Shown: positions 11,618 through 21,566 of the stretch, in pieces
Layout: the number at the start of each line of letters is the position of its first letter
Position numbering within the stretch: position 1 is the stretch's first letter
Source: Periplaneta americana
Lineage: Eukaryota > Arthropoda > Insecta > Blattodea > Blattidae
Direction of reading: 5' to 3'
Assembly: GCF_040183065.1 (NCBI RefSeq)
Contig: NC_091118.1
Coordinates: 211,270,529-211,334,528 of the forward strand
Length of the DNA: 64,000 nucleotides
Translations under genes and position numbers: made by a program
Notes under the pieces: generated by a model
What the model was told of the DNA's origin: nothing
The model's database searches: none
The model's input: only the letters and a program-made list of their open reading frames with translations

Positions 11618-11618
<1 letters not shown>
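10773..11618 (+). mobile_element. Pogo/Tigger-like DNA transposon, internally deleted (846 bp)
   Basis: The left end CAGTCAAATGTTGTTTCAAC and the reverse complement of the right end CAATGAAATGTCGTTTTAAC match at most positions. Further CAACGAA/ATAACGAA repeats lie inside the left end, as in pogo-like elements I know. TA flanks both ends (10771-10772, 11619-11620). Both sides are trinucleotide repeat, so it sits inside an (ATT)-type tract. It encodes only the fragment at 11011. Confidence 0.75.
11011..11292 (+). pseudogene. Acidic C-terminal fragment of a pogo/Tigger-like transposase
   Basis: A 93-codon frame, rich in Glu and Asp (IEEEKEEHVDDIEELDLEFW), ends in GVSESDE. It lies inside the pogo-like TIR element and resembles the acidic tail downstream of the DDE domain in Tigger-type proteins. 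The HTH and catalytic domains are absent. The ATG at 11011 is simply the first in frame; I infer a deletion product rather than a functional small protein. Weakly coding-like sequence continues past the stop up to about 11480. Confidence 0.55.

Positions 11619-11674
<56 letters not shown>
11619..11674. repeat. (ATT)n microsatellite
   Basis: About eighteen ATT units between the pogo-like element and the 67-bp satellite; probably the right half of the tract the transposon split. Confidence 0.95.
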
Positions 11675-11675
<1 letters not shown>

Positions 11676-11679
11676 GAGG

Positions 11680-14215
11680 ACTAAACTATCACGCCTTAGA
11701 TTCAGTTTAAACCTGTGTACCTCAGTTCTAAAGGAAACTAACGAGAACTATTCATCAGGCCTTAGACTCAGTTTAAACCTGTGTACCTCAGTTCTAAAGG
11801 AAACTAACGAGAACTACTTCATCAGGCCTTAGACTCAGTTTAAACCTGTGTACCTCAGTTCTAAAGGAATCTAACGAGTACTACTTCATCAGGCCTTAGA
11901 CTCAGTTTAAACCTGTGTACCTCAGTTCTAAAGGAAACTAACGAGAACTACTTCATCTGGCCTTAGACTCAGTTTATACCTGTGTACCTCAGTTCTAAAG
12001 GAAACTAACGAGAACTACTTCATCAGGCCTTAGATTCAGTTTTAAACCTGTGTACCTCAGTTCTAAAGGAAACTAACGAGAACTACTTCATCAGGCCTTA
12101 GATTCAGTTTAAACCTGTGTACCTCAGTTCTAAAGGAAACTAACGAGAACTACTTCATCAGGCCTTAGATTCAGTTTAAACCTGTGTACCTCAGTTCTAA
12201 AGGAAACTAACGACAACTACTTCATCTGGCCTTAGATTCAGTTTAAACCTGTGTACCTCAGTTCTAAAGGAAACTAACGAGAACTACTTCATCAGGCCTT
12301 AGACTCAGTTTAAACCTGTGTACCTCAGTTCTAAAGGAAACTAACGAGAACTACTTCATCAGGCCTTAGATTCAGTTTAAACCTGTGTACCTCAGTTCTA
12401 AAGGAAACTAACGAGAACTACTTCATCAGGCCTTAGATTCAGTTTAAACCTGTGTACCTCAGTTCTAAAGGAAACTAACGAGAACTACTTCATCAGGCCT
12501 TAGATTCAGTTTAAACCTGTGTACCTCAGTTCTAAAGGAAACTAACGAGAACTACTTCATCAGGCCTTAGATTCAGTTTAAACCTGTGTACCTCAGTTCT
12601 AAAGGAAACTAACGACAACTACTTCATCTGGCCTTAGATTCAGTTTAAACCTGTGTACCTCAGTTCTAAAGGAAACTAACGAGAACTACTTCATCAGGCC
12701 TTAGACTCAGTTTAAACCTGTGTACCTCAGTTCTAAAGGAAACTAACGAGAACTACTTCATCAGGCCTTAGACTCAGTTTAAACCTGTGTACCTCAGTTC
12801 TAAAGGAAACTAACGAGAACTACTTCATCAGGCCTTAGACTCAGTTTAAACCTGTGTACCTCAGTTCGAAAGGAAACTAACGACAACTACTTCATCTGGC
12901 CTTAGACTCAGTTTAAACCTGTGTACCTCAGTTCTAAAGGAAACTAACGAGAACTACTTCATCAGGCCTTAGACTCAGTTTAAACCTGTGTACCTCAGTT
13001 CGAAAGGAAACTAACGACAACTACTTCATCTGGCCTTAGACTCAGTTTAAACCTGTGTACCTCAGTTCTAAAGGAAACTAACGAGAACTACTTCATCAGG
13101 CCTTAGACTCAGTTTAAACCTGTGTACCTCAGTTCTAAAGGAAACTAACGAGAACTACTTCATCAGGCCTTAGACTCAGTTTAAACCTGTGTACCTCAGT
13201 TCGAAAGGAAACTAACGACAACTACTTCATCTGGCCTTAGACTCAGTTTAAACCTGTGTACCTCAGTTCTAAAGGAAACTAACGACAACTACTTCATCTG
13301 GCCTTAGACTCAGTTTAAACCTGTGTACCTCAGTTCTAAAGGAAACTAACGAGAACTACTTCATCAGGCCTTAGACTCAGTTTAAACCTGTGTACCTCAG
13401 TTCGAAAGGAAACTAACGAGAATTACTTCATCAGGCCTTAGACTCAGTTTAAACTCGTGTTCTTCAGTTCTAAAGGAAACTAACGACAACTACTTCATCT
13501 GGCCTTAGATTCCGTTTAAACCTGTGTACCTCAGTTCTAAAGGAAACTAACGAGAACTACTTCATCAGGCCTTAGACTCAGTTTAAACCTGTGTACCTCA
13601 GTTCTAAAGGAAACTAACGAGAACTACTTCATCAGGCCTTAGACTCAGTTTAAACCTGTGTACCTCAGTTCTAAAGGAAACTAACGAGAACTACTTCATC
13701 GGGCCTTAGACTCAGTTTAAACCTGTGTACCTCAGTTCTAAAGGAAACTAACGAGAACTATTCATCAGGCCTTAGACTCAGTTTAAACCTGTGTACCTCA
13801 GTTCTAAAGGAAACTAACGAGAACTATTCATCAGGCCTTAGACTCAGTTTAAACCTGTGTACCTCAGTTCTGAAGGAAACTAACGAGAACTACTTCATCG
13901 GGCCTTAGTTTAAACCTGTGTACCTCAGTTCTAAAGGAAACTAATGACAACTATACATTATTTTTAGGCTCAATTTGAACTGTGTACTAAAGTTCTAAAG
14001 GAAACCAACAAGGACTACACCATTAGGCTCAGTTCGAACCTGCGTACCTCAGTTCTAAAGGAATCTAATGGGGACTACACCATCAGGGCCAAGACTCAGT
14101 TTAAGCCGTGTACCTCAGCTCTAAAGAAGTTAACGAGAGCTACATCATTAGGTCTTAGGCTCAGTTCGAACCTATACATCTCAGTTATAAAGGAAACAAA
14201 TACGAAGTATACCAT
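11680..14215. repeat. 67-bp satellite array (about 34 regular monomers plus decayed edge)
   Basis: The regular monomer contains CTTAGACTCAGTTTAAACC, GTGTACCTCAGTTCTAAAGG and AAACTAACGAGAACTACTTC; spacing is 67 bp (66 where one C is lost). Variants alternate: GATTCAG/GACTCAG, GAGAACT/GACAACT, TCAGG/TCTGG, TCTAAAGG/TCGAAAGG. GACAACT variants at 12211 and 12613 are exactly 402 bp (6 x 67) apart. From about 13945 to 14215 the units become strongly diverged, as expected at an array edge less homogenised by recombination. The period is not a multiple of three and no frame crosses it. Confidence 0.97.
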
Positions 14216-14808
14216 CAGGACGATGAAAAAAGTTTTTCAGAAATCTTGATCGGAAATGAATGCTTTGAAACAGAATTAAATTTGGTAAACAGTTCGTCTC
14301 ACACTGCGCTGAGTTTTCTCACAAAACCAGTACATTCTACAATTACGTCTTCGAAAAACTTCTAAAAACTTGTATCAAAATGCGCTGCATCTTTTCCAGC
14401 GTTGTCCTCTCAACTTTCATAGTCTTCCTGGACTTGATACGGCGACATCAGCGTTACGGCTGGTGGAAGACATCTGCGACCACATCGGACGTTTGACGTC
14501 TGTGGCCAGACCACTTCCTGAAACACACACAAACATAAACGTAACTTATCAACATTATCACGCTCTCCCCTTGTCATTTGTTCCTTCCCAACCCTGCAAT
14601 ATAAAATATTAAAACATTATCCATTACTCGCTGAATGGCTTTTCACCACGGCGAGGTTATGGCGACCCCCTCCTAGCAACGCTCCCCTCGGCTGACCACT
14701 TAAGTCCCCAATCTGGCAACGCTTCACTGTGGCCGTCGACATTTCTAAACCCGCAATCAATATTTCCAAATATTTATATACATATATTTTATTTAGTTTT
14801 TCAACAGT
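14216..14808. other. No recognised gene
   Basis: Mixed sequence between the satellite and the RTE-1 insertion. The 80-codon frame at 14370-14612 has no motif I recognise. The target copy TTTAGTGCCGTAAC ends this stretch. Confidence 0.5.
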
Positions 14809-14822
14809 TTTAGTGCCGTAAC

Positions 14823-15757
14823 CTATCACCTTTACTTTTTAACTTTGCTCTAGAGTATGCCATTAGAAAAGTCCATAATAACAGAGAGGGTTTGGAATTG
14901 AACGGGTTACATCAGCTGCTTGTCTATGCGGATGACGTGAATATGTTAGGAGAAAATCCACAAACGATTAGGGAAAACACGGGAATTTTACTGGAAGCAA
15001 GTAAAGAGATAGGGTTGGAAGTAAATCCCGAAAAGACAAAGTATATGATTATGTCTCGTGACGAGAATATTGTACGAAATGGAAATATAAAAATTGGAAA
15101 TTTATCTTTTGAAGAGGTGGATAAGTTCAAATATCTTGGAGCAACAGTAACGAATATAAATGATACTTGAGAGGAAATTAAACACGGAATAAGTATGGAA
15201 AATGCCTGTTATTATTCGGTTGAGAAGCTTTTATCATCCAGTCTGCTGTCAAAAAATCTAAAAGTTAGAATTTATAAAACAGTTATATTACCAGTTGTTC
15301 TTTATGGCTGTGAAACTTGGACTCTCACTTTGAGAGAGGAACATAGGTTAAAGGTGTTTGATAATAAGGGGCTTAGGAAAATATTTGGGGTTAAGAGGGA
15401 TGAAGTTACAGGAGAATGGAGAAAGTTACACAACACAGAATTGCACGCATTGTATTCTTCACCCGTCATAATTAGGACCATTAAATCCAGACGTTTGAGA
15501 TGGGCAGGGCATGTAGCACGTATGGGCGAATCCAGAAATGCATATAGAGTGTTAGTTGGGAGGCCGGAGGGAAAAAGACCTTTAGGGAGGCGAGACGTAG
15601 GTGGGAAGTTAATATTAAAATGGATTTGAGGGATGTGGGATATGATGATAGAGAATGGATTGATCTTGCTCAGGATAGGGACCAATGGCGGGCTTATGTG
15701 AGGGCAGCGAAGAACTTCCGGGTTCCTTAAAAGCCATTAAGTAAGTAAGTAAGTAAG
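14823..15757 (+). mobile_element. RTE-1 (non-LTR retrotransposon) copy A, 5' truncated
   Basis: Flanked by a perfect 14-bp duplication, TTTAGTGCCGTAAC (14809-14822 and 15758-15771). The translated order is reverse transcriptase palm end ([19 protein letters not shown], i.e. the YADD motif), thumb ([19 protein letters not shown]), [18 protein letters not shown], then SRRLRWAGHVARM. The C-terminus and short 3' UTR ending in (AAGT)n match the RTE clade, whose 3' ends are short and microsatellite-like. A CGA-to-TGA stop at about 15168 and a frameshift near 15595 break the frame. Confidence 0.92.
14892..15629 (+). pseudogene. RTE-1 reverse transcriptase C-terminal half, broken
   Basis: Two frames, 14892-15170 and 15195-15629, cover the YADD motif through the GHVARM region. 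They are separated by an in-frame TGA where other copies read R in [11 protein letters not shown] frameshift after RPEGKRPLGRR moves the expected RWEDNIKMDLREVG into another frame. The N-terminal endonuclease and RT fingers are missing through 5' truncation. It cannot make an active protein. Confidence 0.9.
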
Positions 15758-15771
15758 TTTAGTGCCGTAAC

Positions 15772-16139
15772 TACACACATTTCCATGGTGACGTAACTTT
15801 TCCTGACAATAAGTGACATCGCTAGTTCCTACACCGCGTCACTAGGCTGGGATTTGCTTCATAAAATTGTTGTACTAATATTATTAGTAAGAAGTTAATC
15901 ATATTTTATTAATGATATTATAGTTTTTAATAAAAAAAATGTGAGTTAATAATACAATAAAACCTGGATTTCACGTTGCTGAAGAACAATTATTTAAATA
16001 ACGCACAACTCAGAACTCTGTATAAGTAGGCTAAGGTTTGTATAGCTACAAGATAAATTTTGAACGACTAGAAGTCAATTTAATAGAACGCAGAGAGCTG
16101 GGAGTGCTAAGGATGTCCAAATGTGTTTTATGATAACGA
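15772..16139. other. No recognised gene
   Basis: AT-rich spacer between RTE-1 copy A and a SINE-C copy; no motif or frame of interest. Confidence 0.5.
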
Positions 16140-16147
16140 GGAAGTGT

Positions 16148-16371
16148 TTAATTATGGTTTATTTAACAACCCTCGCAACTACCGAGGTTACATCAGCGTC
16201 GCCGGATGTGCCGGAATTTTGTCCCGCAGTTCTTTTACAAGCCAGTAAATCTACTAACATGAGCCTGTCACATTTAAGAACACTTAAATGCCACCGACCT
16301 GGGATGGGATCGAATCAGCAATCTCGAGGACAGAAGGCCAGCGCTATACCGACTACGCTACCAAGGCCGAC
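16148..16371 (-). mobile_element. SINE-C, tRNA-headed SINE, near full length
   Basis: On the minus strand the head includes a tRNA-like TGGTAGCGTAGTCGGTATAG and a box-B-like GATTCGATCCC; the body includes GCACATCCGGCGACGCTGAT and the 3' end reads TTGTTAAATAAACC. The 8-bp GGAAGTGT occurs at 16140-16147 and 16372-16379, a likely target duplication. The 3' terminus resembles those of SINE-B and SINE-D. A truncated second copy is at 26304. Confidence 0.78.
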
Positions 16372-16443
16372 GGAAGTGTAGATCTAGTTAATGTTTGATA
16401 AGATGCCTCGAAATAATTGTGGTTTAACTCCAGTACTTTCTGC

Positions 16444-16466
16444 AAAAAAAAAAAAAAAAAAAAAAA
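16444..16466. repeat. Poly(A) tract
   Basis: 23 consecutive A. No retroposon body could be recognised immediately upstream. Confidence 0.9.
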
Positions 16467-16773
16467 TCTTTTTACAACGTCTTCATATAAAGTAGGTATT
16501 TTTATTCTTAATTCTGCAATGCTTGAGAAAAGTGGCATAAGTCAATTTCCACAAAAAATGTTTATTAGTTTATTGATAACTTACGGAACATCTGCTCGCT
16601 TGGGTAAAGACACATAAGAATTTCTCCCATTATAATAATTCATACAGAAGAAAATCAAATCGACATAAACCAGTGTGAAGACAGTTTTTTTCTTCTCCTG
16701 TAAAATTAACATTTTTGACTTGTGCCACTTTTCCCAACCACTGCAGAATTATACTGTCTAAAGGATACCTTGT

Positions 16774-16904
16774 CCTGCGCCGTGGCGTGGCGTCATAGTC
16801 TACGTATTCTCTCTGGACTCATGTTATGGAATGCGCGCTGATTCGAGTCCTCATAGGCGAAGGAATTTTCTCGAGAAATTTCGGCCAGTGTATGGGACCG
16901 GTGA
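16774..16904 (+). mobile_element. SINE-A fragment (head and start of body)
   Basis: Begins CCTGCGCCGTGGCGTGGCGT, matching the SINE-A start at 52021, runs through the box-B-like GATTCGAGTCCTC and ends soon after CCAGTGTATGGGACCGGTG. The rest of the body is missing (3' truncated or deleted). Confidence 0.8.
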
Positions 16905-17040
16905 TGCATTTACAGACTACAGACTACATTTACCGATTACAGATGTGCACGTTTTGGCAGCTTGCATTTTAATTATTGAAATAATTTGTTTTTACTGTCT
17001 CATTCTTTACGTAAAATTTGAGCAAAACACAAAATAAATT

Positions 17041-17567
17041 TATAGCCTACTGCATCAGCTGCTGCCAGGAAGTCAAAAGGAGGATAGCAATGGCAAAGGA
17101 AGCTTTTAATAGAAAAAGGAACATCTTCTGCAGATCTCTGGAGAAAGAACTAAGGAAGAGACTAGCAAAGTGCTTTGTGTGGAGTGTGACATTGTATGGG
17201 ACAGAAACATGGGCATTACGACGAAGTAAAGAGAAGCGAATAGAAGCATTTGAAATGTGGTTATGGAGAAGAATAGAGCGTGTGAAATGGACAGACAGAA
17301 TAAGAAAGAAAGCTGTGTTGGAAAGAGAGGGTGAAGAAAGAATGAAGCTGAAACTGATCAGGAAGAGGAAAAGAAATTTGTTGGGTCACTGGTTGAGAAG
17401 AAACTGCCTACTGAAGGAATGGTGAACGGGAGAAGAGTTCGGGACAGAAGAAGATATCAGATGATAGACGACATTAAGATAGATGGATCATATGCGGAGA
17501 CTAAGAGTGGGGCAGAAAATAGGAAAGACTGGAGAATTCTGGATTTGCAGTGAAAACTATGACTGAA
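17041..17567 (+). pseudogene. LINE-4: RT C-terminal fragment of a second RTE-like LINE
   Basis: The 17041-17425 frame gives RIAMAKEAFNRKRNIFCRSL, KCFVWSVTLYGTETWALRR, EAFEMWLWRRIERVKWTDRI and LIRKRKRNLLGHWLRRNC. This is the post-RT region of a LINE family I recognise as common in insects. After LLKEW the frame is lost, but GRRVRDRRRYQMIDDIKIDG and ENRKDWR follow in another frame to about 17552. It is a 5'-truncated, frameshifted copy. A tiny relative occurs at 42188 on the other strand. Confidence 0.8.
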
Positions 17568-17984
17568 TGAATACTTGAGTGGCACATCGAACCCCTGACT
17601 CGTGGCACACGAAGTAGCACTCAAGGGCGGGACTCAGTTGCAACCCTCTATTGTGTTCTCACCCTCGCACCTGTGACTCGCCCCTCAAATTGGACGGATT
17701 CACCGATGCTACCTCAACTCGGCCACAGACAATTGAGCGCATCATATCCGAGGTACACGCTGCCCCACAACACCCTAACAGACCTGCACTCAGCGCTGAG
17801 TTCATTCCGGCAAAACTTCACGGTCAGTGTCACTACAAGAAAAATTTCCGCTTCGACTTAACATAGCAAAACGTTTGGGACTTTTTTCGGAGGGGGGTCA
17901 GAAGGCTGACACCCCAGTCTGAGGCTTATTGTGCAACCTCATATTATGCGATGATTGTTGTATTCCTTAGGACCGCATTCCTGT
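17568..17984. other. No recognised gene
   Basis: GC-richer than its surroundings with two overlapping 60-70 codon frames (17651-17866) lacking any motif. Possibly an unrecognised repeat. Confidence 0.4.
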
Positions 17985-17992
17985 GCGTACGT

Positions 17993-19133
17993 CAGTGATG
18001 TCAACTGATGCCCATAGGAGCAAGCGCGCGCTTTAGAGCCCAGCAGAGCCTGAGCGCTTTACAGCGGAAAGGAAAGAGACAGACGAAAGAGGTAGTATAT
18101 GCCGCTTGGTCGTGCTATATTCAGGGATGGCCAGCACTGATTCAGGGATAAAGGGAAGAGAACTTATTAAAACTGTATCCATGGTAATTTTTAGATTTGC
18201 CTGAGAAGTATAAGTGCATTATAAGAATGTAAGTTTTAATTTTAATGCTCAATTTTCACAAGTTTGCTTTTTTATTCAAAAGGAGTATTTTCTCAACTTT
18301 TTTACAGAAAAGTGAAATTTTCAGATATGTTTGTTTAGTAGCCTTACAGGTACTAAAACAATGTTTTCGTAAATCTAATATATCGTAAATACGTATTACT
18401 GAAGATAGTGTATTAAAATGTTTGAAAATATTCACATGAAAAATGTTTTTAAGGAAATGAATTAACAAAGCAACTAGCCTACTGTTACATCACAAACAAA
18501 AGATATGTGCCTATGTGTTGGTAAAACGTCAGCTCTATAGCTTCAGCAGGTTTCGAGATAATTTAATATTCTGATAACAGAAAGTTGCGCACCAATATCA
18601 CCTAAAAGCATAATGCGATAAGAGCTCTATTTTTTAATATTAGTTACAATTAAAACATATAACGAGACAACTTTGCTTTGTACTATAAAATTCTTTTGAT
18701 TACTTTTACAAGGCTAAAGATACCATCAATATCAATTTCAACTTATATGTCATATTCAGTGTCTTTCTTTGGGATAACACTTTCTTTATGAATGATGTGT
18801 TTAATTCACTTAGTACAGTATAGTTGTAATTATTATGGAATTTGTGTGAATATTCCTTCTTTACTCTTTATTATGTTATTAACGTTTAAAACACAACTGC
18901 AATATTAGGCTAAGAAATAGGTTTTAGTAGTTTTGTTTTACAGACAATATAGGAAATAACAAACAGAAAGAAGCCATATAAAAATAACGACATAAAATTT
19001 CACGTTCCGTTTGAAGTTTGTGCACCACTGTTTTCTTAATCCAACAGGCTGCTTATTCCCCCTAGCATACCTAGCGCTTGATGCCCGCGCACGACGTCAA
19101 GGTCAGAAAAATGCGCTTGCTTTGACATCACTG
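17993..19133. mobile_element. hAT element, non-autonomous (1141 bp)
   Basis: Termini CAGTGATGTCAA (17993) and TTGACATCACTG (ending 19133) are inverted, and the identical 8 bp GCGTACGT flanks both sides (17985-17992, 19134-19141). Subterminal GCAAGCGC motifs occur near both ends. The AT-rich interior has no transposase; the 70-codon frame at 18256-18468 is not homologous to anything I know. Boundaries are precise. Confidence 0.92.
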
Positions 19134-19301
19134 GCGTACGTGATTGACTGCTTGGTGCCACCTTATCGATTCAGATCCAACATCTAGTTCTGACGAGTTC
19201 GCGTAGACAGGAAAGCCCCTCCGTCTCCCTAATCATATTCTGCCGCCTTCTCAGATCGGCGGCATCTGTTAGCAATTCACGTACTACGTCCTGCTGCATC
19301 T

Positions 19302-19552
19302 TTTTAACTTGGTTACTTAACGACGCTGTATCAACTGGGGGATTATTTAGCGCCGATGAAATTGGTGATAGCGAGATGGTATTTGGCGAGATGAGGCCGG
19401 GAATTCACTATAGATTACCTGACATTCGCGTTACGGTTGGGGAAAACCTAGGAAAAAAAACCCAACAGGTAATCAGCCCAAACGGGAATCGAACTCGAGC
19501 GCAACTTCGGATTGGCAGGCAAGCGCCTTAGCCGTCTGAGCTACGCCGGTGG
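19302..19552 (-). mobile_element. SINE-D, full-length tRNA-headed SINE (251 bp)
   Basis: The minus-strand start reads GCCACCGGCGTAGCTCAGAC, with tRNA-like A box (TAGCTCAGACGG) and B box (GAGTTCGATTCCC). The body resembles SINE-B (TTACCTG-TTGGG, TTTTCC), and the 3' end reads GTTGATACAGCGTCGTTAAG. An 11-bp duplication, CTGCTGCATCT, lies at 19291-19301 and 19553-19563. The head differs from SINE-B while the tail is shared, suggesting the same LINE partner. Confidence 0.88.
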
Positions 19553-19563
19553 CTGCTGCATCT

Positions 19564-20645
19564 AATACAGGGTGTAAATTATATAAAATGCCAAAAAATA
19601 CTATGGTATAGCATGATTGTTAATGCTAGTAAACGTTGCAACACTTGATGTAATAGTCAAACAATCAACCATCTAACAAAGCTATCTAATTGTTTCTAAC
19701 TTGTTTCATCACAACATGTAAACAAAAAACGAACGACGAAAATGACATCTGTTCTATAAAGAATTATATCAAGTGTCAACTTTTAATGTTTTTAATGCTT
19801 TAATATTTTATAGATTTGTTTTACTCAATTACTGTTTTGTGTTTTAACATACTATGAAATAACAACATTGTCCAATTAACAGCTGATTGAGGACACATTA
19901 ATCATAAGTTCGCCTATAAAACGAGTGTAATTATGATTTCGTTGTATGTTATTTATATATTGCATTTAACCAATGTGGTATAATATTAAGTATGTATAAA
20001 AGACAACTTTTCAAGATCTGATGATGGTATAGTATGCCGAAAACGTTCATCAATAAAATGTTAACATAGTAACATTATATTGTATGATAAGCAATTGACG
20101 GTCCCATTCATTCCAATTGTATTTCTGCTTGTCGGTTAAAACTACCTGCAAAATGAAAATAAATAACTGAAGTAAAAGTAAAATAATATTTTTCTGTAGG
20201 TGCCAAAGTTTCCCCCCCCCCAAAAAAATGTTTTGCGGGTCTAACTTTTTTTAAAGGAGAATATAGAGTCATTGTTTATTTTTCCTGATTTACGCTGAAG
20301 CAGTAGTGTGTTACTCTGTTGTTCACAAGACCATTGGCTATGCTATTCACGTTGAGTCAAAATGTAGACAAATATTAGACTCCTCTCAATCTTAAAACAT
20401 GGTCTTTCATAAATTAAAAATTGAATTATAAAGCATAATTAAATTCCACTACACATTTTGTCCAATACACCGATCCTTAGATTCGCCTCATAAGCCTAAT
20501 TAATATGCTAAAGGCATTAGACAATTTTCGTGACAGACTGGAACATTGGCACCGAATGGTGCCCAATTCAAATATTGTTGTATAACGGAGGGCAAAAGTT
20601 ACTGATCAGACTTCTTTTATCTGACCCTAATGACTAGTCACGTTT
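19564..20645. other. No recognised gene; contains a possible hammerhead-like core
   Basis: AT-rich sequence with a short C-run/A-run at 20212-20227. No coding sequence. The only structured motif I see is at 20018-20044, listed separately. Confidence 0.5.
20018..20044 (+). ncRNA. Hammerhead-ribozyme-like core (tentative)
   Basis: CTGATGA, then a potential 5-bp stem GGTAT-AGT-ATGCC, then GAAAAC. This is the order of the hammerhead catalytic core (CUGANGA, stem II, GAAA). One extra U sits before stem II, and I cannot identify convincing stems I and III, so a chance match is quite possible. Confidence 0.2.
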
Positions 20646-20840
20646 CTAAACTGACAAGGAGAGGACACGCTCTGCATATCACCGAATGGAATAAGATTGT
20701 GTGAGATGAAAGTACAAGACGTACTGTTTAAAGTCATACCTGGTATGGGTGGCCAATGACCCCTCGTTTTGGAAATATTGGCTATTGTGTGTGACATACT
20801 TCCGTTAGGTGCTCAATAGGGAAGCATTAGGCTGTGTAAC

Positions 20841-20905
20841 GGCGTAGCCCATATGGTTGGGTGCTGAGTTGTTATCCAGACAACCTGAGTTCGAATCCTA
20901 ATGCC
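20841..20905 (+). other. tRNA-like sequence followed by TTTT
   Basis: GGCGTAGCCCATATGGTTGG resembles an A-box region, and GAGTTCGAATCC fits the B-box consensus. The ends GGCGTAG and CTAATGCC could form most of an acceptor stem, and TTTT (20906-20909), a Pol III terminator, follows at once. At 65 nt it is short for a tRNA. The inverted partner in the other arm (21311-21376) lacks the matching 3' end. More likely a SINE-type head than a working tRNA. Confidence 0.45.
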
Positions 20906-20926
20906 TTTTCATTTTTTAAAGCTTGA

Positions 20927-20969
<43 letters not shown>

Positions 20970-20994
20970 TCTATTTTTATTCACTTTCAGTTGT

Positions 20995-21125
20995 CAGCTC
21001 CCATATTCAAAGCCATGTTGAAATATGCGTGGTATGCATCAAAATTGATAAACGAACGAGAAGTGTTTGTGAATGTGAAGGATAATTATCTGTTTCGCAG
21101 CAGAAGTGCGGAAAAATGTGTGTGA
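20995..21125 (+). pseudogene. Cysteine-rich exon-like fragment inside the inverted repeat
   Basis: After a pyrimidine-rich stretch ending CACTTTCAG (20982-20990), the frame reads SAPIFKAMLKYAWYASKLIN then VNVKDNYLFRSRSAEKCV, stop. In another frame the same DNA continues CDCGQPSFVCCPWCRKYVCF. The C-C-x2-C/CF pattern resembles a small Cys/His-rich domain in repetitive insect proteins that I cannot name. No catalytic domain is attached. Probably the last exon of a lost transposon gene. Confidence 0.35.
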
Positions 21126-21566
21126 CTGTGGGCAACCTTCTTTCGTTTGCTGTCCATGGTGCAGGAAATATGTATGTTTTGTGTGTTTTTATGACATCAT
21201 AATGAATCGGGTACAAAATGAAATGGAATAGCTGCTACAGAAATAGAACAGACGCCAGTGACACTTCTTACCTTCCTACGTGAGCAGTATTTCATTGTTT
21301 ATCCTTTAAGATTCGAACTCAAGTTGCCTGGATAACAACTCAGCATCCAACCATATGGGCTACGCTGTTACACAGTCTAGTGCTTCCCTATTGGGCACCT
21401 AACGGAAGTATGTCACAAACAATAGCCAATATTTCCAAAACGAGGGGTCATTGGCCACCCATACCAGGTATGACTTTAAACAGTACATCTTGTACTTTCA
21501 TCTCACACAATCTTATTCCATTCGGTGATATACAGAGCGTGTCCTCTCCTTGTGAGTAGTTTAAAT

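Larger units (their letters stand above)
20646..21566. repeat. Long inverted repeat, about 255-bp arms around a 410-bp centre
   Basis: The left arm, 20646-20899, and right arm, 21311-21566, match in reverse complement almost throughout (shared landmarks: ACAAGGAGAGGACACGCTCT, GGTATGGGTGGCCAATGACC, CCATATGGTTGG). The inner end of each arm is tRNA-like. The centre holds (ATT)n at 20928-20969 and a short cysteine-rich frame. No target duplication was identified, so it could be a foldback transposon or an inverted duplication. Confidence 0.85.
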
